Below the pieces are notes generated by a model. The model did not search any database. It saw only the letters and a list, made by a program, of their open reading frames with translations, and was not told where the DNA came from. Position numbers and translations under genes: made by a program. From contig NZ_JBDIML010000003.1 of assembly GCF_039614845.1 (NCBI RefSeq), forward strand, positions 434,001 through 498,000: 64,000 nucleotides of DNA. The letters are read 5' to 3'. This DNA comes from Ornithinibacillus xuwenensis (GTDB taxonomy: Bacteria > Bacillota > Bacilli > Bacillales > Amphibacillaceae). Shown piece by piece: positions 33,727 to 42,876 of the stretch. Position 1 is the stretch's first letter, and each line of letters opens with the position of its first letter.

Positions 33727-33838
33727 TCGTCTCATCCCCTTTATCATTTCTATTTGTAGTATAAAAAACATCACTAGGTCATTCTACGGCCCTTGGGTTG
33801 AAAATGTTTCAGTCTTGAGACGGATAACACAAAAATTG

Positions 33839-34417
33839 TTACTGCTGCTTAGTGTTAGGAAAGCTTTCTAGGATTCCAATTCCTTTTACGAGCTTTAATT
33901 GTTTCCCATACTCGATTAATTTTTGATAAGGGTCATTACCATTTATCCCGAGCACCATACAAAAAGCAGGCTCGGTTTTCATACCTTCCTGCTTTAACGC
34001 GATAACTTTTTCTTTGATGGATGGATTATGTTTGAGAAGCGTATGCTCTATTACCATATGAATATAAGCGTTTTGTTCCGTTACAGGTAAAGCCTGCCCA
34101 AATAATTCAAATTCAAAATCCAGAAAAAGAAAATTAGCTTTTACGACATGATTTCCTCTGATCATCTTCTCTTTTAGTCTAAATCCTTCCTTGTTCTGAT
34201 ACAGCCTCATAACATCTTTTTTAAAGTGATCAAAATCTTCTACCTCCATAATAATATCAAGATCTGATCCTTCAACATCAATTTCTAGCGGCATGGTACC
34301 ACATAGGGTTGGATGATAAGCTGCCAAAGCTTCCATAATTTCTAATTTCTGAATGGCGTGATATGCAGCCTGTTGTCTCACATTTCCAATCCTTAGCACT
34401 TGCATGGAATCAAACAA
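33839..34417 (-). CDS. DUF4269 protein (nucleotidyltransferase-like)
   Basis: A 192-residue soluble protein. The signature 'GTMPLEIDVEGSDLDIIMEV' has the Gly-Ser-Asp-x-Asp arrangement of the nucleotidyltransferase fold, as in DUF4269. Its C-terminal 'NIAL...VLGINGNDPYQKLIEYGKQ' region also matches. Function unknown. It starts at TTG behind GGGGGG. Eleven bases separate it from the upstream MBL gene, so the two are one operon. Confidence 0.8.
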   Translation of the reverse strand: MFDSMQVLRIGNVRQQAAYHAIQKLEIMEALAAYHPTLCGTMPLEIDVEGSDLDIIMEVEDFDHFKKDVMRLYQNKEGFRLKEKMIRGNHVVKANFLFLDFEFELFGQALPVTEQNAYIHMVIEHTLLKHNPSIKEKVIALKQEGMKTEPAFCMVLGINGNDPYQKLIEYGKQLKLVKGIGILESFPNTKQQ

Positions 34418-34428
34418 GGAATCCCCCC

Positions 34429-35214
34429 TTAAAATTTCAACGAAATTGTTTTAAATTCATGCAACCCTGTTCCGTGTCTAATAACGTCCTTCCGCCGTAG
34501 CTCATATACAGCATCCTGGACATCGAAAAGAATACTTGGATCTAATCCTAAGGTGTTATGGGATCCATATACTTTACGGACTTGTAAAAAGGAAATCCTC
34601 TCTAAAGAACTTACTAATTCCTCTGGATCTGTCGTTGGATAAAAAGCATAAATTGGCGTATCCGTATATAATAAATCTCCAGTGAATAAATACTCCCGAT
34701 CATTGTCTAAAATACAGATGTGTCCAGGAGAATGTCCAGGTGTATGGAAAATCGTTAACAAGCGATTTCCTAAATCAATTAGGTCACCATCAGACAAAAG
34801 CTCTGTTGGTTTTCCTTTAAATGGCACATATGTATTTGGATCAAATTCTTTTGGAGTTGGTATTGTAATATCTCTGCTGATATCTTTTCGGATTTGTTCC
34901 AAAGGTAAGCCTTTGATTCCATTCAGTAGCCAATCCGCTTCTGCTTGATGTACTAGAATGGTTTCAAATTTCCCATGACTGCCGATATGATCTGCGTGAA
35001 CATGTGTTGTAATCACTACAATCGGTAAATCGGTAAGCTGATCGGTAATCCGCTTCATGTTATCAATTCCTAAGCCCGTATCGATTAACGCAGCTCTTTC
35101 TTCCCCAATCAATAAAAACGAGTGGACCTTTTCCCAATGTCCATATTCACTAATGGCATAGGTTGTTGAATCAATTTGCTCAACCGTAAACCACGAATCC
35201 TTTATTACCGCCAT
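34429..35214 (-). CDS. MBL-fold metallohydrolase
   Basis: About 261 residues from ATG 35214 behind GAGGAGG. The metallo-beta-lactamase motif HVHADHIGS is clear, with downstream ligands in 'HTPGHSPGH' and 'LFTGDLLYTDT'. Glyoxalase II-like hydrolases in this family cleave thioesters or other small esters. The dinuclear metal site looks complete. The specific substrate is unknown. It is upstream of DUF4269 in the same operon. Confidence 0.88.
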   Translation of the reverse strand: MAVIKDSWFTVEQIDSTTYAISEYGHWEKVHSFLLIGEERAALIDTGLGIDNMKRITDQLTDLPIVVITTHVHADHIGSHGKFETILVHQAEADWLLNGIKGLPLEQIRKDISRDITIPTPKEFDPNTYVPFKGKPTELLSDGDLIDLGNRLLTIFHTPGHSPGHICILDNDREYLFTGDLLYTDTPIYAFYPTTDPEELVSSLERISFLQVRKVYGSHNTLGLDPSILFDVQDAVYELRRKDVIRHGTGLHEFKTISLKF

Positions 35215-35344
35215 TTCATTTCCTCCTCTATTTATCACCTTTTCCAGCAATGTACGAAAGGATTCATATGAATATATAGAATGAATCCCTGAACTTTCCC
35301 ACTATTATTTTTATAATAGGTTAACCTATCACTAGAAGCAATAG

Positions 35345-35373
35345 AAAAAGACAGCCGAATGACTGCCTTTAAC
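35345..35373 (-). terminator. Terminator after sspP
   Basis: On the minus strand an 8-bp stem (AAAGGCAG with CTGTCTTT, one G-T pair) is followed by a T run. Confidence 0.75.
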
Positions 35374-35377
35374 CTAT

Positions 35378-35530
35378 CTATAACCCATGATGTGGATTAT
35401 GTTTCTGACGTGAGTGATTTTTATTCTTAACCTTTTTAGATCCATCTAAGCCTTCACCATATGGCATCTCTGGTCCTAGAGGAAGATTAGGTTGCTTCTG
35501 CTGTTTTGGTCCCTTAGGTCTTCCACCCAT
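35378..35530 (-). CDS. sspP: Small acid-soluble spore protein P
   Basis: A 50-residue gene too short for usual ORF cutoffs. The C-terminal half reads 'GSKKVKNKNHSRQKHNPHHGL', nearly the same as B. subtilis SspP (formerly CotL), a minor basic SASP made in the forespore. The N-terminal half is Pro/Gly/Gln-rich ('MGGRPKGPKQQKQPNLPLG'). AAAGGAGG stands six bases before the ATG. Monocistronic. Confidence 0.88.
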   Translation of the reverse strand: MGGRPKGPKQQKQPNLPLGPEMPYGEGLDGSKKVKNKNHSRQKHNPHHGL

Positions 35531-35604
35531 ATTTTTACCTCCTTTCAAGGTATGTCTTTAGTGTTGGGAGGAGGTGAAAATTTATGCATATGTACGTTTA
35601 TATT

Positions 35605-35650
35605 AAAGAAGGTAGTAGCTACCTAATAGATAGCTACTACCTTCATTTAA
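35605..35650. terminator. Inverted repeat, probable terminator
   Basis: A perfect 14-bp stem (35608-35621 with 35631-35644) lies downstream of the short peptide gene on the minus strand. The following T run is weak, so a processing or other role is possible. Confidence 0.6.
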
Positions 35651-35690
35651 ACTAGAGGAATTATAATGGATAGACTTTTCTACCAATTAA

Positions 35691-35780
35691 TTAAAATAAC
35701 GCAATAAGAAGCGCGATTAACAAAATAATTGGAGTGAAGATTACGAACCATACAAACAACAAGATTAATGCTGCTAACAT
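35691..35780 (-). CDS. 29-residue hydrophobic membrane peptide
   Basis: The minus strand carries ATG at 35778-35780 with GGGAGGTGA five bases upstream, a near-perfect ribosome site. The 29 codons encode an almost wholly hydrophobic peptide beginning 'MLAALILLF' and ending 'LLIALLIALF', enough for one membrane span with a central Pro. It is similar in size to small sporulation or toxin-like peptides, but I do not recognise it. The perfect Shine-Dalgarno and following inverted repeat argue that it is real. Confidence 0.6.
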   Translation of the reverse strand: MLAALILLFVWFVIFTPIILLIALLIALF

Positions 35781-36053
35781 CCAACTCACCTCCCATAGTG
35801 TTCTATGAGATCTCACATTAATAAGCTATGAAAAGGTACCTTTTTAGTTTGGACGAAATAACCTCTCTATTGAAAAATGGTTGAATCAAGTAGGATTTAT
35901 ATACTATTAATGCGATAAACACCCTTGTTTCTAGTAGGCAAGCATATATTTTATAGTAATTCCCAGGAAAAGATAGTCATCTACACTTACTAATGTTGAA
36001 CATATAACGTACCTATGTATAGTAAGCGAACAAAGAAAAAGGTGGTGAACTGA
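35781..36053. other. Intergenic stretch between divergent genes
   Basis: AT-rich region between the 29-residue peptide gene and the Met-rich protein gene. It should contain two divergent promoters; no convincing consensus pair, RNA or repeat was identified. Confidence 0.5.
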
Positions 36054-36623
36054 TTGAAACAATCCAGCTTTAAGAAAACGGCAGCAGGGAAATATAAGGA
36101 ATTAAAAACTAATAAAACGCATCCCCAGAAAATTCAGCCTCCAGAAAAGCAATCTTCACATCAAGTGAGTGACGCACCAAACCATTCCCCTAAAAGCACA
36201 AAAATATATCCAATAAACGCTGCTACAAAGTCTAATAAAGAAAAAACATCTAAACAAAAAAGTGGTGATGGTGTGAATGAGTTAGAAGCATTAATTAGAG
36301 AAAAAATAAAGGAAATATTTTCGACCATAAAATCTGAAAAAGGAAAAGCATATGTAAAAAATATGCTTTCAAGTGCAGGGAAATATTTACAACAAAAATC
36401 ATTCAAAGGGGTGATGAATACGATGTCTAAGGATAAAAAAATGTCCGATGTCCTAAAGAATCTCGGTGATAATGTTGACACATCTGAGATGCTTAAAACA
36501 ATGATGAATGATCCTGCAATGAAAGAGACTGCAATGGATATGATGCAGGAAATGATGAATGATGAAAAAAAGATGGCAGAGATGACCGAAATGATGTCTA
36601 AAATGTTAAATAAAGAAGACTAA
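36054..36623 (+). CDS. Basic protein with Met-rich helical C-terminus
   Basis: 189 residues starting at TTG behind GGTGGTG. The first 80 are Lys/Gln/Ser/Pro-rich and disordered-looking. Residues about 80-189 are helical and very Met-rich in the last third ('MLKTMMNDPAMKETAMDMMQEMMNDEKKMAEMTEMMSKML'). The family was not recognised; the layout suggests a spore-associated or nucleic-acid-binding protein, by composition only. Confidence 0.6.
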   Translation: MKQSSFKKTAAGKYKELKTNKTHPQKIQPPEKQSSHQVSDAPNHSPKSTKIYPINAATKSNKEKTSKQKSGDGVNELEALIREKIKEIFSTIKSEKGKAYVKNMLSSAGKYLQQKSFKGVMNTMSKDKKMSDVLKNLGDNVDTSEMLKTMMNDPAMKETAMDMMQEMMNDEKKMAEMTEMMSKMLNKED

Positions 36624-36724
36624 ACAAGTATCTATTTTCTCTATTAAAACTATTAGAAATGATGAAAACATACTAGCAACTATTACTTCCTATCATATGC
36701 TATTACGAGAAAGGAGGTAATATA

Positions 36725-36895
36725 ATGATTCAAAACTTTCAAACCAAAGCACAAGCTGAGATGCAAAATATTAAAAATAAATTCAACCAAAATGTAAGTA
36801 ACCTTCGTAATCAAATGTCCTCAATGAACACCTCAGACAAATCGATGAACCAAGTTGTAAGCAGCATTGTAAATAAGATTAAAAATATGAAGTAG
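36725..36895 (+). CDS. Small helical protein (56 residues)
   Basis: ATG 36725 follows AAAGGAGG at good spacing. The 56-residue product is polar and helical ('MIQNFQTKAQAEMQNIKNKF' to 'VVSSIVNKIKNMK'), rich in Asn, Gln, Met and Lys. It is too short for standard ORF cutoffs and lies 100 bp after the Met-rich protein gene, possibly in the same transcript. No family recognised. Confidence 0.65.
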   Translation: MIQNFQTKAQAEMQNIKNKFNQNVSNLRNQMSSMNTSDKSMNQVVSSIVNKIKNMK

Positions 36896-36947
36896 CATTT
36901 AGATTGTTCCTGCAGCCATTCATCACCGTAGAAGTATACTTCCATTA

Positions 36948-36990
36948 AAAAACCTCCAGGTACACTTAACTTAACCTGGAGGTTCTTTCA
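36948..36990. terminator. Bidirectional terminator before ppaC
   Basis: An 11-bp perfect stem (36951-36961 with 36974-36984) has A-rich and T-rich flanks and separates convergent genes. Confidence 0.8.
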
Positions 36991-36998
36991 TTTAATAA

Positions 36999-37931
36999 TT
37001 ATTTTGTAAAAGCATCTGTTAAAGCTGTTACAATTTGTTTCTTACGAGATACTACACCTTTTAATAACGCTCTATTATTAGAGTCTAAGGATGCACCAAA
37101 TGCTTCTTCTACTTTGTCTTTACCAGTACCACGAGCAAATACCTCAGAATCATTGTTTAAAATATCCGTGACGACGAATAGGAATAAATCTAATCCCTTG
37201 TCATTTATCGCTTTATCCATTTCTTCTTCTAACTCCGATTGAAGCTCATATACTTTACTTGCATCAACTGTATTTACCTGTGCGATTTCAACCTTAGCAT
37301 TCCCCATCGCAAATTCTTTTGCGTCCATTGTAATTAATTCCTGTGCTGATTTATCACTTAAATCAGCTCCAGCTTGCAGCATATCAAGACCATACTTATC
37401 AAGATCAACTCCTGCTATTTTAGCTAATTCATGGGCAGCATCAATGTCTTCTTGTGTACAAGTTGGTGACTTTAATAATAATGAATCAGAAATGATAGCA
37501 GATAATAATAAGCCTGCTATTTCCTTTGTTATCGCTACACCATTTTCTTTATATAGCTTATTCAAGATAGTTGCTGTACAGCCTACTGGCTCAGCGCGAA
37601 AATAAAGTGGCTCCTTTGTTTCAAAATTAGAAACACGGTGGTGATCAATTACCTCTGTAATTCGAACATCTTTAATATTGCTAACACTTTGTTGAAACTC
37701 ATTATGATCCACTAAAATAACATCTTTAACATCTTCTGGAACTGCTTCAATAAATACAGGTGCCTCTACTTGGAAGTAATCTAATGCAAATTGTGTTTCT
37801 TTATTTACTTCTCCAAGTCTAGCAGCCTCTGCATGAACACCTAGCTTTGCTTTTAAATTGGCATATGCCAATGCAGAGCAAATAGTATCTGTATCAGGAT
37901 TTTTGTGACCAAAAACGAGCGTTTTTTCCAT
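36999..37931 (-). CDS. ppaC: Manganese-dependent inorganic pyrophosphatase (family II)
   Basis: 310 residues, as for B. subtilis PpaC. The DHH-family motifs are present: 'GHKNPDTDTICSALAYA' at the N-terminus, 'ILVDHNEFQQ', the DHH in 'VIDHHRVSNFE', and the C-terminal substrate loop 'KGVVSRKKQIV'. It hydrolyses pyrophosphate in the cytosol and keeps biosynthetic reactions pulled forward. ATG 37931 follows GGAG seven bases away, better than the ATG two codons earlier. Monocistronic. Confidence 0.96.
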   Translation of the reverse strand: MEKTLVFGHKNPDTDTICSALAYANLKAKLGVHAEAARLGEVNKETQFALDYFQVEAPVFIEAVPEDVKDVILVDHNEFQQSVSNIKDVRITEVIDHHRVSNFETKEPLYFRAEPVGCTATILNKLYKENGVAITKEIAGLLLSAIISDSLLLKSPTCTQEDIDAAHELAKIAGVDLDKYGLDMLQAGADLSDKSAQELITMDAKEFAMGNAKVEIAQVNTVDASKVYELQSELEEEMDKAINDKGLDLFLFVVTDILNNDSEVFARGTGKDKVEEAFGASLDSNNRALLKGVVSRKKQIVTALTDAFTK

Positions 37932-38106
37932 CTTCATTCTCCTTTATATGTATAGCATTTTTTAACATTTCATATTCAGTTACAAGATTACCATAAATTA
38001 TTGTTGGATTAAATATTTATTCTATGTACCTAATCATATTTTACAAATTCAACAATTGTTTTTATAGTTATGAGTATAGAAACTATAGATGAAGAGGATT
38101 TTTACA

Positions 38107-39219
38107 ATGAAGCGATATATTATAGTTGGCGCCGGAATATTAGGGGCGACCACAGCTTATAAACTAGCGAAAGCAGGTGCAGAGGTCCTTATTGTTGACC
38201 GTCCAGATACTGGTCAAGCTACTGATGCAGCTGCAGGGGTAATTTGTCCCTGGTTATCCCAGAGGAGAAACAAAGCTTGGTATCATCTAGCAAAAAATGG
38301 TGCCAAAATCTATCCCGACTTAGTAGAAGAACTTCAAAAAGATGGCGAAGAGGATACAGGCTATGCAAAGGTAGGTGCGCTTAGCCTTCATCAGGATGAA
38401 AAAAAATTAACTACGATGAAAGATAGAGCACTAAAGCGTAGAGAGGATGCTCCTGAAATTGGAGAAGTAAAGCTACTCAATTCTCTTGAAACAAGAGCGC
38501 TTTTTCCCATGGTAGATGCAACGTATTCCTCTGTTCACGTTGCAGGTGCTGCAAGAGTTGATGGACGAGCTTTTCGAAATGCGCTACTTCGCGCAGCTGA
38601 AAAACATGGTGCTGCGTTTATTCATGGAAATGCAACCCTTTCCTATACAGGAAAGAACGTAAATGGGATATTTATCAATAAAAAACGCTATGAGGCTGAT
38701 ACTGTCATTGCTACCTGCGGGGCATGGATGGCTGATTTCCTCCGCCCGTTAGGAATCGAATTTCAGTCATCCTTCCAAAAGGGACAAATACTACATCTAG
38801 AATTACCAAATGTGGATTCCTCAAATTGGCCCGTTTTAATGCCTCCAACTAGTCAATCGATTGTACCATTTCAACACCGTATTATTGTTGGTGCGACACA
38901 TGAGAATGATACAGGCTTTGATCATCGTGTAACAGCCGGGGGAATTCAGGATATACTTTCAAAAGCATTACAAGTCCTACCCGGTCTAGAACAAAGTGCC
39001 ATCATTGAAGCTAGAGTTGGATTTCGCCCATTTACCCCAGGCTTTCTTCCTGTTATTGGGCGCTTACCAGAAATTAATGGATTATTAATTGCAAATGGAC
39101 TTGGATCTTCAGGCCTGACAACTGGTCCATATTTAGGTACACAGCTTGCCAAACTTGCTCTAGGAGAAACAGTCGAGATTAATTTAGAAAACTATGATGT
39201 TCGGGAGGCAATTAAATAG
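38107..39219 (+). CDS. DadA-like FAD amine oxidase (YurR-like)
   Basis: 370 residues of the glycine/D-amino-acid oxidase family. FAD-binding 'MKRYIIVGAGILGATTAYKLAKAGAEVLIVD' opens the protein; 'QATDAAAGVICPWLSQRRNKAWY' near residue 45, 'TCGAWMADFLRPLGIEF' and the final 'GLLIANGLGSSGLTTGPYLGTQLA' are typical. Such enzymes oxidise amino or imino acids; the substrate is unknown. AGAGGA lies before ATG 38107. An in-frame ATG at 38089 lacks a site. It may be followed in the same transcript by the 48-residue membrane protein. Confidence 0.87.
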   Translation: MKRYIIVGAGILGATTAYKLAKAGAEVLIVDRPDTGQATDAAAGVICPWLSQRRNKAWYHLAKNGAKIYPDLVEELQKDGEEDTGYAKVGALSLHQDEKKLTTMKDRALKRREDAPEIGEVKLLNSLETRALFPMVDATYSSVHVAGAARVDGRAFRNALLRAAEKHGAAFIHGNATLSYTGKNVNGIFINKKRYEADTVIATCGAWMADFLRPLGIEFQSSFQKGQILHLELPNVDSSNWPVLMPPTSQSIVPFQHRIIVGATHENDTGFDHRVTAGGIQDILSKALQVLPGLEQSAIIEARVGFRPFTPGFLPVIGRLPEINGLLIANGLGSSGLTTGPYLGTQLAKLALGETVEINLENYDVREAIK

Positions 39220-39297
39220 ATTCAGTTTACTTTAAATTCTAGTTTTGCTAAGCTATTAACGATAGATTAGACTGAACCTATTTAGAGGGTGATTTGT

Positions 39298-39444
39298 ATG
39301 AAGGGAAAAATAATCGTATTTATAATCATATTATTCATCATTGCAGCGTTAGGACTAGCATGGTATCTACTTTGGAATGTTATCGAGAACTATAATCTTG
39401 ATCTTAAAGCAGAAGCTGCTAAAAGCATCCTGCAATGGAAATAA
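39298..39444 (+). CDS. Small single-span membrane protein (48 residues)
   Basis: GAGGGTGA precedes ATG 39298. The product has one membrane helix ('IIVFIIILFIIAALGLAWYLLW') and a short polar tail. It is too short for common ORF cutoffs and ends just before a strong terminator. No family recognised. Confidence 0.65.
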   Translation: MKGKIIVFIIILFIIAALGLAWYLLWNVIENYNLDLKAEAAKSILQWK

Positions 39445-39460
39445 CCATTTACCCCAAAAA

Positions 39461-39495
39461 AAACGTCTTTACCGACTAGGTAAAGACGTTTTTTT
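39461..39495. terminator. Bidirectional terminator before the first diguanylate cyclase
   Basis: AAACGTCTTTACC and its complement form a 13-bp stem with a five-base loop and T7 tail, between convergent genes. Confidence 0.85.
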
Positions 39496-41164
39496 ACTGC
39501 TTCAAAAAATATTGATTGCCACCAGCATTCTTTGCTTCATAAAGGGCTTGGTCCGCATTTTTCATCAAGGATTCAAATGTATTCGCTTTATCTTTTGCTA
39601 ATAAAGAAATCCCAATACTCGTGGTTGTCACAAACTTTGCATCTTCAATAACCCATGGAGCTTTTACTGCTTCAATAATTTCATCTGCTATTCCAATTAC
39701 CTCTTCCTTATTTTCACAGTCTTTCATCAAAAGAACAAACTCGTCTCCACCAAGTCGTGCTAATGTATCTGCCTGGCGAATTTTCTTACCTACTCTTAGG
39801 GCAAATTCTGATATCGCTTTATCACCGACATCATGACCAAATGTATCATTAATTGATTTAAAATGATCTAAATCCATAATAATAACAGCTAATTTACTAC
39901 CATCATGCTCATATTCTTCTAATGCTTCTTTTAGTTGCATATTAAAATATCGTCTATTTGGTAGTCCTGTTAAGGAATCATGGTATGCAAAGTATTTCAA
40001 TTTATCTTCATAGTTTTTACGCATCGAAATATCTCTGGATAGAACAACCATCTGCTTAAACTCATTTTTATAATTGTAAACAGGAGAGCCTCTCAATTCA
40101 GACCATATCCACCCCATCGTTTGATGCTTCTGTCTAAATTGAGCAACCCAAGGCTTTCGATTCTTCTTAGATTGTTCAAATGACTGTAATAATGGTTGAA
40201 TATCCTCTGGATGAACATTATGGTAAAAATCTTTTCCAATATACTCATCAGCATCAAAATTAAGCACATCGCGATAAGATGGTGAAACATAGGTTATTTT
40301 TCCTCTATAATCCAGCATAGTAATTAGATCACCAGAGTTCTCCGCAATAATCTCGAATTTATTTTCACTTTCATTATATTTGTTTTGAATTTTGATTTGT
40401 TCTGTCATGTCCTTACAAATCGCATAAATTCCCACTGTTTGATTATTGACAATAATGGGTGTAAACTTCACAATCGATTCAATCGTACGACCATTCTTAT
40501 TCTTCATCTTAATCCGAAACTCTTCCAAAATACCATTAATAGCGATTTCAAAATACTTCTCTGCATTTTGAATATCCTGATCAACGACAAGTGTCGTATA
40601 TGGAATACCAATCAGCTCTTGATAGGTATAGCCTGTAATTAATTCAAGTGAACGATTTCCTGCTACTATCATTCCATCCTCATCGATAGCAATAACAGCA
40701 TCTAAATTATAATCAAAAAGAGATTGGTAGCGCTGTTTCCCTTCCACCAACATCTCATGTGCCTTTACAGCAGCCTGCTCTGCAATTTTACGCTCAGTAA
40801 TATCTTTAACAACAGCAACAACACTAACACAGTTCCCATCATCATCAATGAGTGGCGTGAGCACATTCTCACCATAACGAGTTTCACCAAGCGGAGATGG
40901 ATAGAGATCCTCATAAACGACACAATCTCTCGTCCTAATCGCTTCCTCATATTTTTGATGTAAGAAGTCAGCTGTTTGTTTATCTAATACTTCATAAAAG
41001 TTCTTCCCAATAATAGCATCCGTAAATCCTGCATACTTTTTTACTGCAAGATTAATAAAGTTATAGACAAACTGCCCATTATGGCCTAATTCCATAATGT
41101 AGACCATATCTTGAATTCCATTTAAGAGGACATTATTTAAGAATTTTTCTTTTTGTATCATCAT
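39494..41164 (-). CDS. Diguanylate cyclase with three PAS domains
   Basis: A 556-residue cytosolic protein with three PAS domains in order (about 13-130, 146-265, 270-385) and a C-terminal GGDEF domain. The active motif 'RLGGDEFVLL' is complete, and the inhibitory I-site R-x-x-D ('RQAD') lies five residues upstream, so it should make c-di-GMP and feel product feedback. PAS 2 contains 'DAVIAIDEDGMIVAGNRSLELITGY', typical of sensor PAS. There is no membrane segment. It neighbours two further GGDEF proteins, one on each strand. Confidence 0.92.
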   Translation of the reverse strand: MMIQKEKFLNNVLLNGIQDMVYIMELGHNGQFVYNFINLAVKKYAGFTDAIIGKNFYEVLDKQTADFLHQKYEEAIRTRDCVVYEDLYPSPLGETRYGENVLTPLIDDDGNCVSVVAVVKDITERKIAEQAAVKAHEMLVEGKQRYQSLFDYNLDAVIAIDEDGMIVAGNRSLELITGYTYQELIGIPYTTLVVDQDIQNAEKYFEIAINGILEEFRIKMKNKNGRTIESIVKFTPIIVNNQTVGIYAICKDMTEQIKIQNKYNESENKFEIIAENSGDLITMLDYRGKITYVSPSYRDVLNFDADEYIGKDFYHNVHPEDIQPLLQSFEQSKKNRKPWVAQFRQKHQTMGWIWSELRGSPVYNYKNEFKQMVVLSRDISMRKNYEDKLKYFAYHDSLTGLPNRRYFNMQLKEALEEYEHDGSKLAVIIMDLDHFKSINDTFGHDVGDKAISEFALRVGKKIRQADTLARLGGDEFVLLMKDCENKEEVIGIADEIIEAVKAPWVIEDAKFVTTTSIGISLLAKDKANTFESLMKNADQALYEAKNAGGNQYFLKQ

Positions 41165-41393
41165 ATAATCTCACACTCTATCTATGAATTGACGTCGATT
41201 CTATAGACTTTATTACTATAGATTTTGCTATTTTTCTCGTGAGTATAGTTAAAAAATACTAAATAACTACTAGGAAAACAATAGGTCTTTTTGCCTATTA
41301 ACGCTATACTAAACAAATCATTAGCAAGTAATTATTATATACAATTATAAATTATAATCATAATACTTGACTAATGAAAATTTTACCAATTGA

Positions 41394-42719
41394 CTAACTT
41401 TTATTGTAAAATGAATAATCAAAACCATTTCTCTTAGCATGATACAAGGCTTCATCAGCAAATTTTATTAAATCGTTTCTTTGCCTAGCATGTGTCGGAA
41501 ATATCGCAATCCCAATCGTCATGCCAAAAAGAATCCGAGCATTATTAAAGTGTAATGGCTCATGCATACTCTTAATTATTCTTTCTGCTATATTTTCCAC
41601 CAATTCCTTAGTCTCAATATCCGGTAAAATAACCCCAATCTCGTCGCCACCTAATCTTGCTACGATATCGGTCTTTCTGACGGCAACCTGGATTCGTTTC
41701 GCCATCTCCTTAATAACAGCATCACCAGTATCATGGCCAAAGCTATCATTAATTTTCTTAAATTCCTTCCCATCCAATATCATGAGTGCAACTGATTCAT
41801 TTGTTAATACAGCCTTATCTAGTGCCCATGCTAGTTCCTCATCAAATACTCGTCTATTGGATAATCCTGTTAGATAGTCAAAATAGGCCATTTGGGCGAG
41901 CTGCTCCTGTTGTCGCTTAATTTCAGTAATATCTCTTGCCGTCCCAAATACACCTTCCATTCTATCATGAACTAGCAGTGGAATATTTGTAATTAGAAGG
42001 GTCAGTTTATTCTGGTTCTTATCAAGATAATCTACTTCATAACTTATTGCTTTTCTATCAGCTATACAAGCATTAAATTTATCCACTGTATTATCAACTT
42101 CAGTATCCGAAAGAAAATCTGTAAAAGAATTCCCAATTAATTCTGCTTGAGAATATCCCGCTAGCCGTTCAGCTGCAGGATTGCAGCTAATAAATCCCCC
42201 TTCTAAGTCCATTAAAAACATGGCATCAGGATGATTGAGGAATAACGCCTCATATTGCTGCTTACTAAATGCTAGCTGCTCTTGTTTTGACTGTAACGTT
42301 AATTTTAGCTCATGTAATTCTTGATATTGTTTCGCTCTTTCCGTTAAGTCACGCACAATACCGATGATGAATATACATTTACCATCATCAGATAATATTG
42401 GATTTAATGACACCTCACCAATTAATTCTAAGCTTTTTGTTGAATAATTTAGTTCAAACTTCTGTGGTCGTAGTGTTTGAGCAACCTTATTATATTGCGT
42501 AATTAACTGTCTGGATATATGATGTGGTACTACTTCTTCTATTATCTTCCCTCGAATCTCGTGATTTCTATAATTTAATACCTTACTAGTCGCCTCATTG
42601 ATATATTCATACTTAAAATGGTCATTCTCTACCTTCATGATAAAGACCATATCTTCAATTGAATTCATGACATATTTAATTGCTTCAATATTTCCAAATG
42701 TATTAAAAAAGCTCTCCAT
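41394..42719 (-). CDS. PAS-PAS-GGDEF protein (GGDEI variant)
   Basis: About 441 residues from ATG 42719 (GAGGA upstream; TTG at 42725 is the alternative). Two PAS domains (about 10-130 and 155-275) and a GGDEF domain (about 280-440). The signature reads 'GGDEI' instead of GGDEF; the catalytic Gly-Gly-Asp-Glu is intact, and an I-site R-x-x-D ('RKTD') is present, so cyclase activity is likely but not certain. Cytosolic. Same orientation as the preceding cyclase, 230 bp apart. Confidence 0.88.
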   Translation of the reverse strand: MESFFNTFGNIEAIKYVMNSIEDMVFIMKVENDHFKYEYINEATSKVLNYRNHEIRGKIIEEVVPHHISRQLITQYNKVAQTLRPQKFELNYSTKSLELIGEVSLNPILSDDGKCIFIIGIVRDLTERAKQYQELHELKLTLQSKQEQLAFSKQQYEALFLNHPDAMFLMDLEGGFISCNPAAERLAGYSQAELIGNSFTDFLSDTEVDNTVDKFNACIADRKAISYEVDYLDKNQNKLTLLITNIPLLVHDRMEGVFGTARDITEIKRQQEQLAQMAYFDYLTGLSNRRVFDEELAWALDKAVLTNESVALMILDGKEFKKINDSFGHDTGDAVIKEMAKRIQVAVRKTDIVARLGGDEIGVILPDIETKELVENIAERIIKSMHEPLHFNNARILFGMTIGIAIFPTHARQRNDLIKFADEALYHAKRNGFDYSFYNKS

Positions 42720-42876
42720 AAACAAACATCCTCGTTTATAAGATAGTTGCCTATCACTAATTTCTGACTATAAGAAAATGCTACACTAATCAAATAATAC
42801 TTTTTCAATTTTTGAAAGTTATGGTAAACTACTAAGTATCAAGTACTATTTCGACATTTTTTGACAGGTGAATATC

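Noticed and set aside
39377..39601. 74-residue plus-strand frame
   Set aside because: Crosses a strong terminator and the 3' end of the diguanylate cyclase; the in-phase 48-residue membrane protein at 39298 is better supported.
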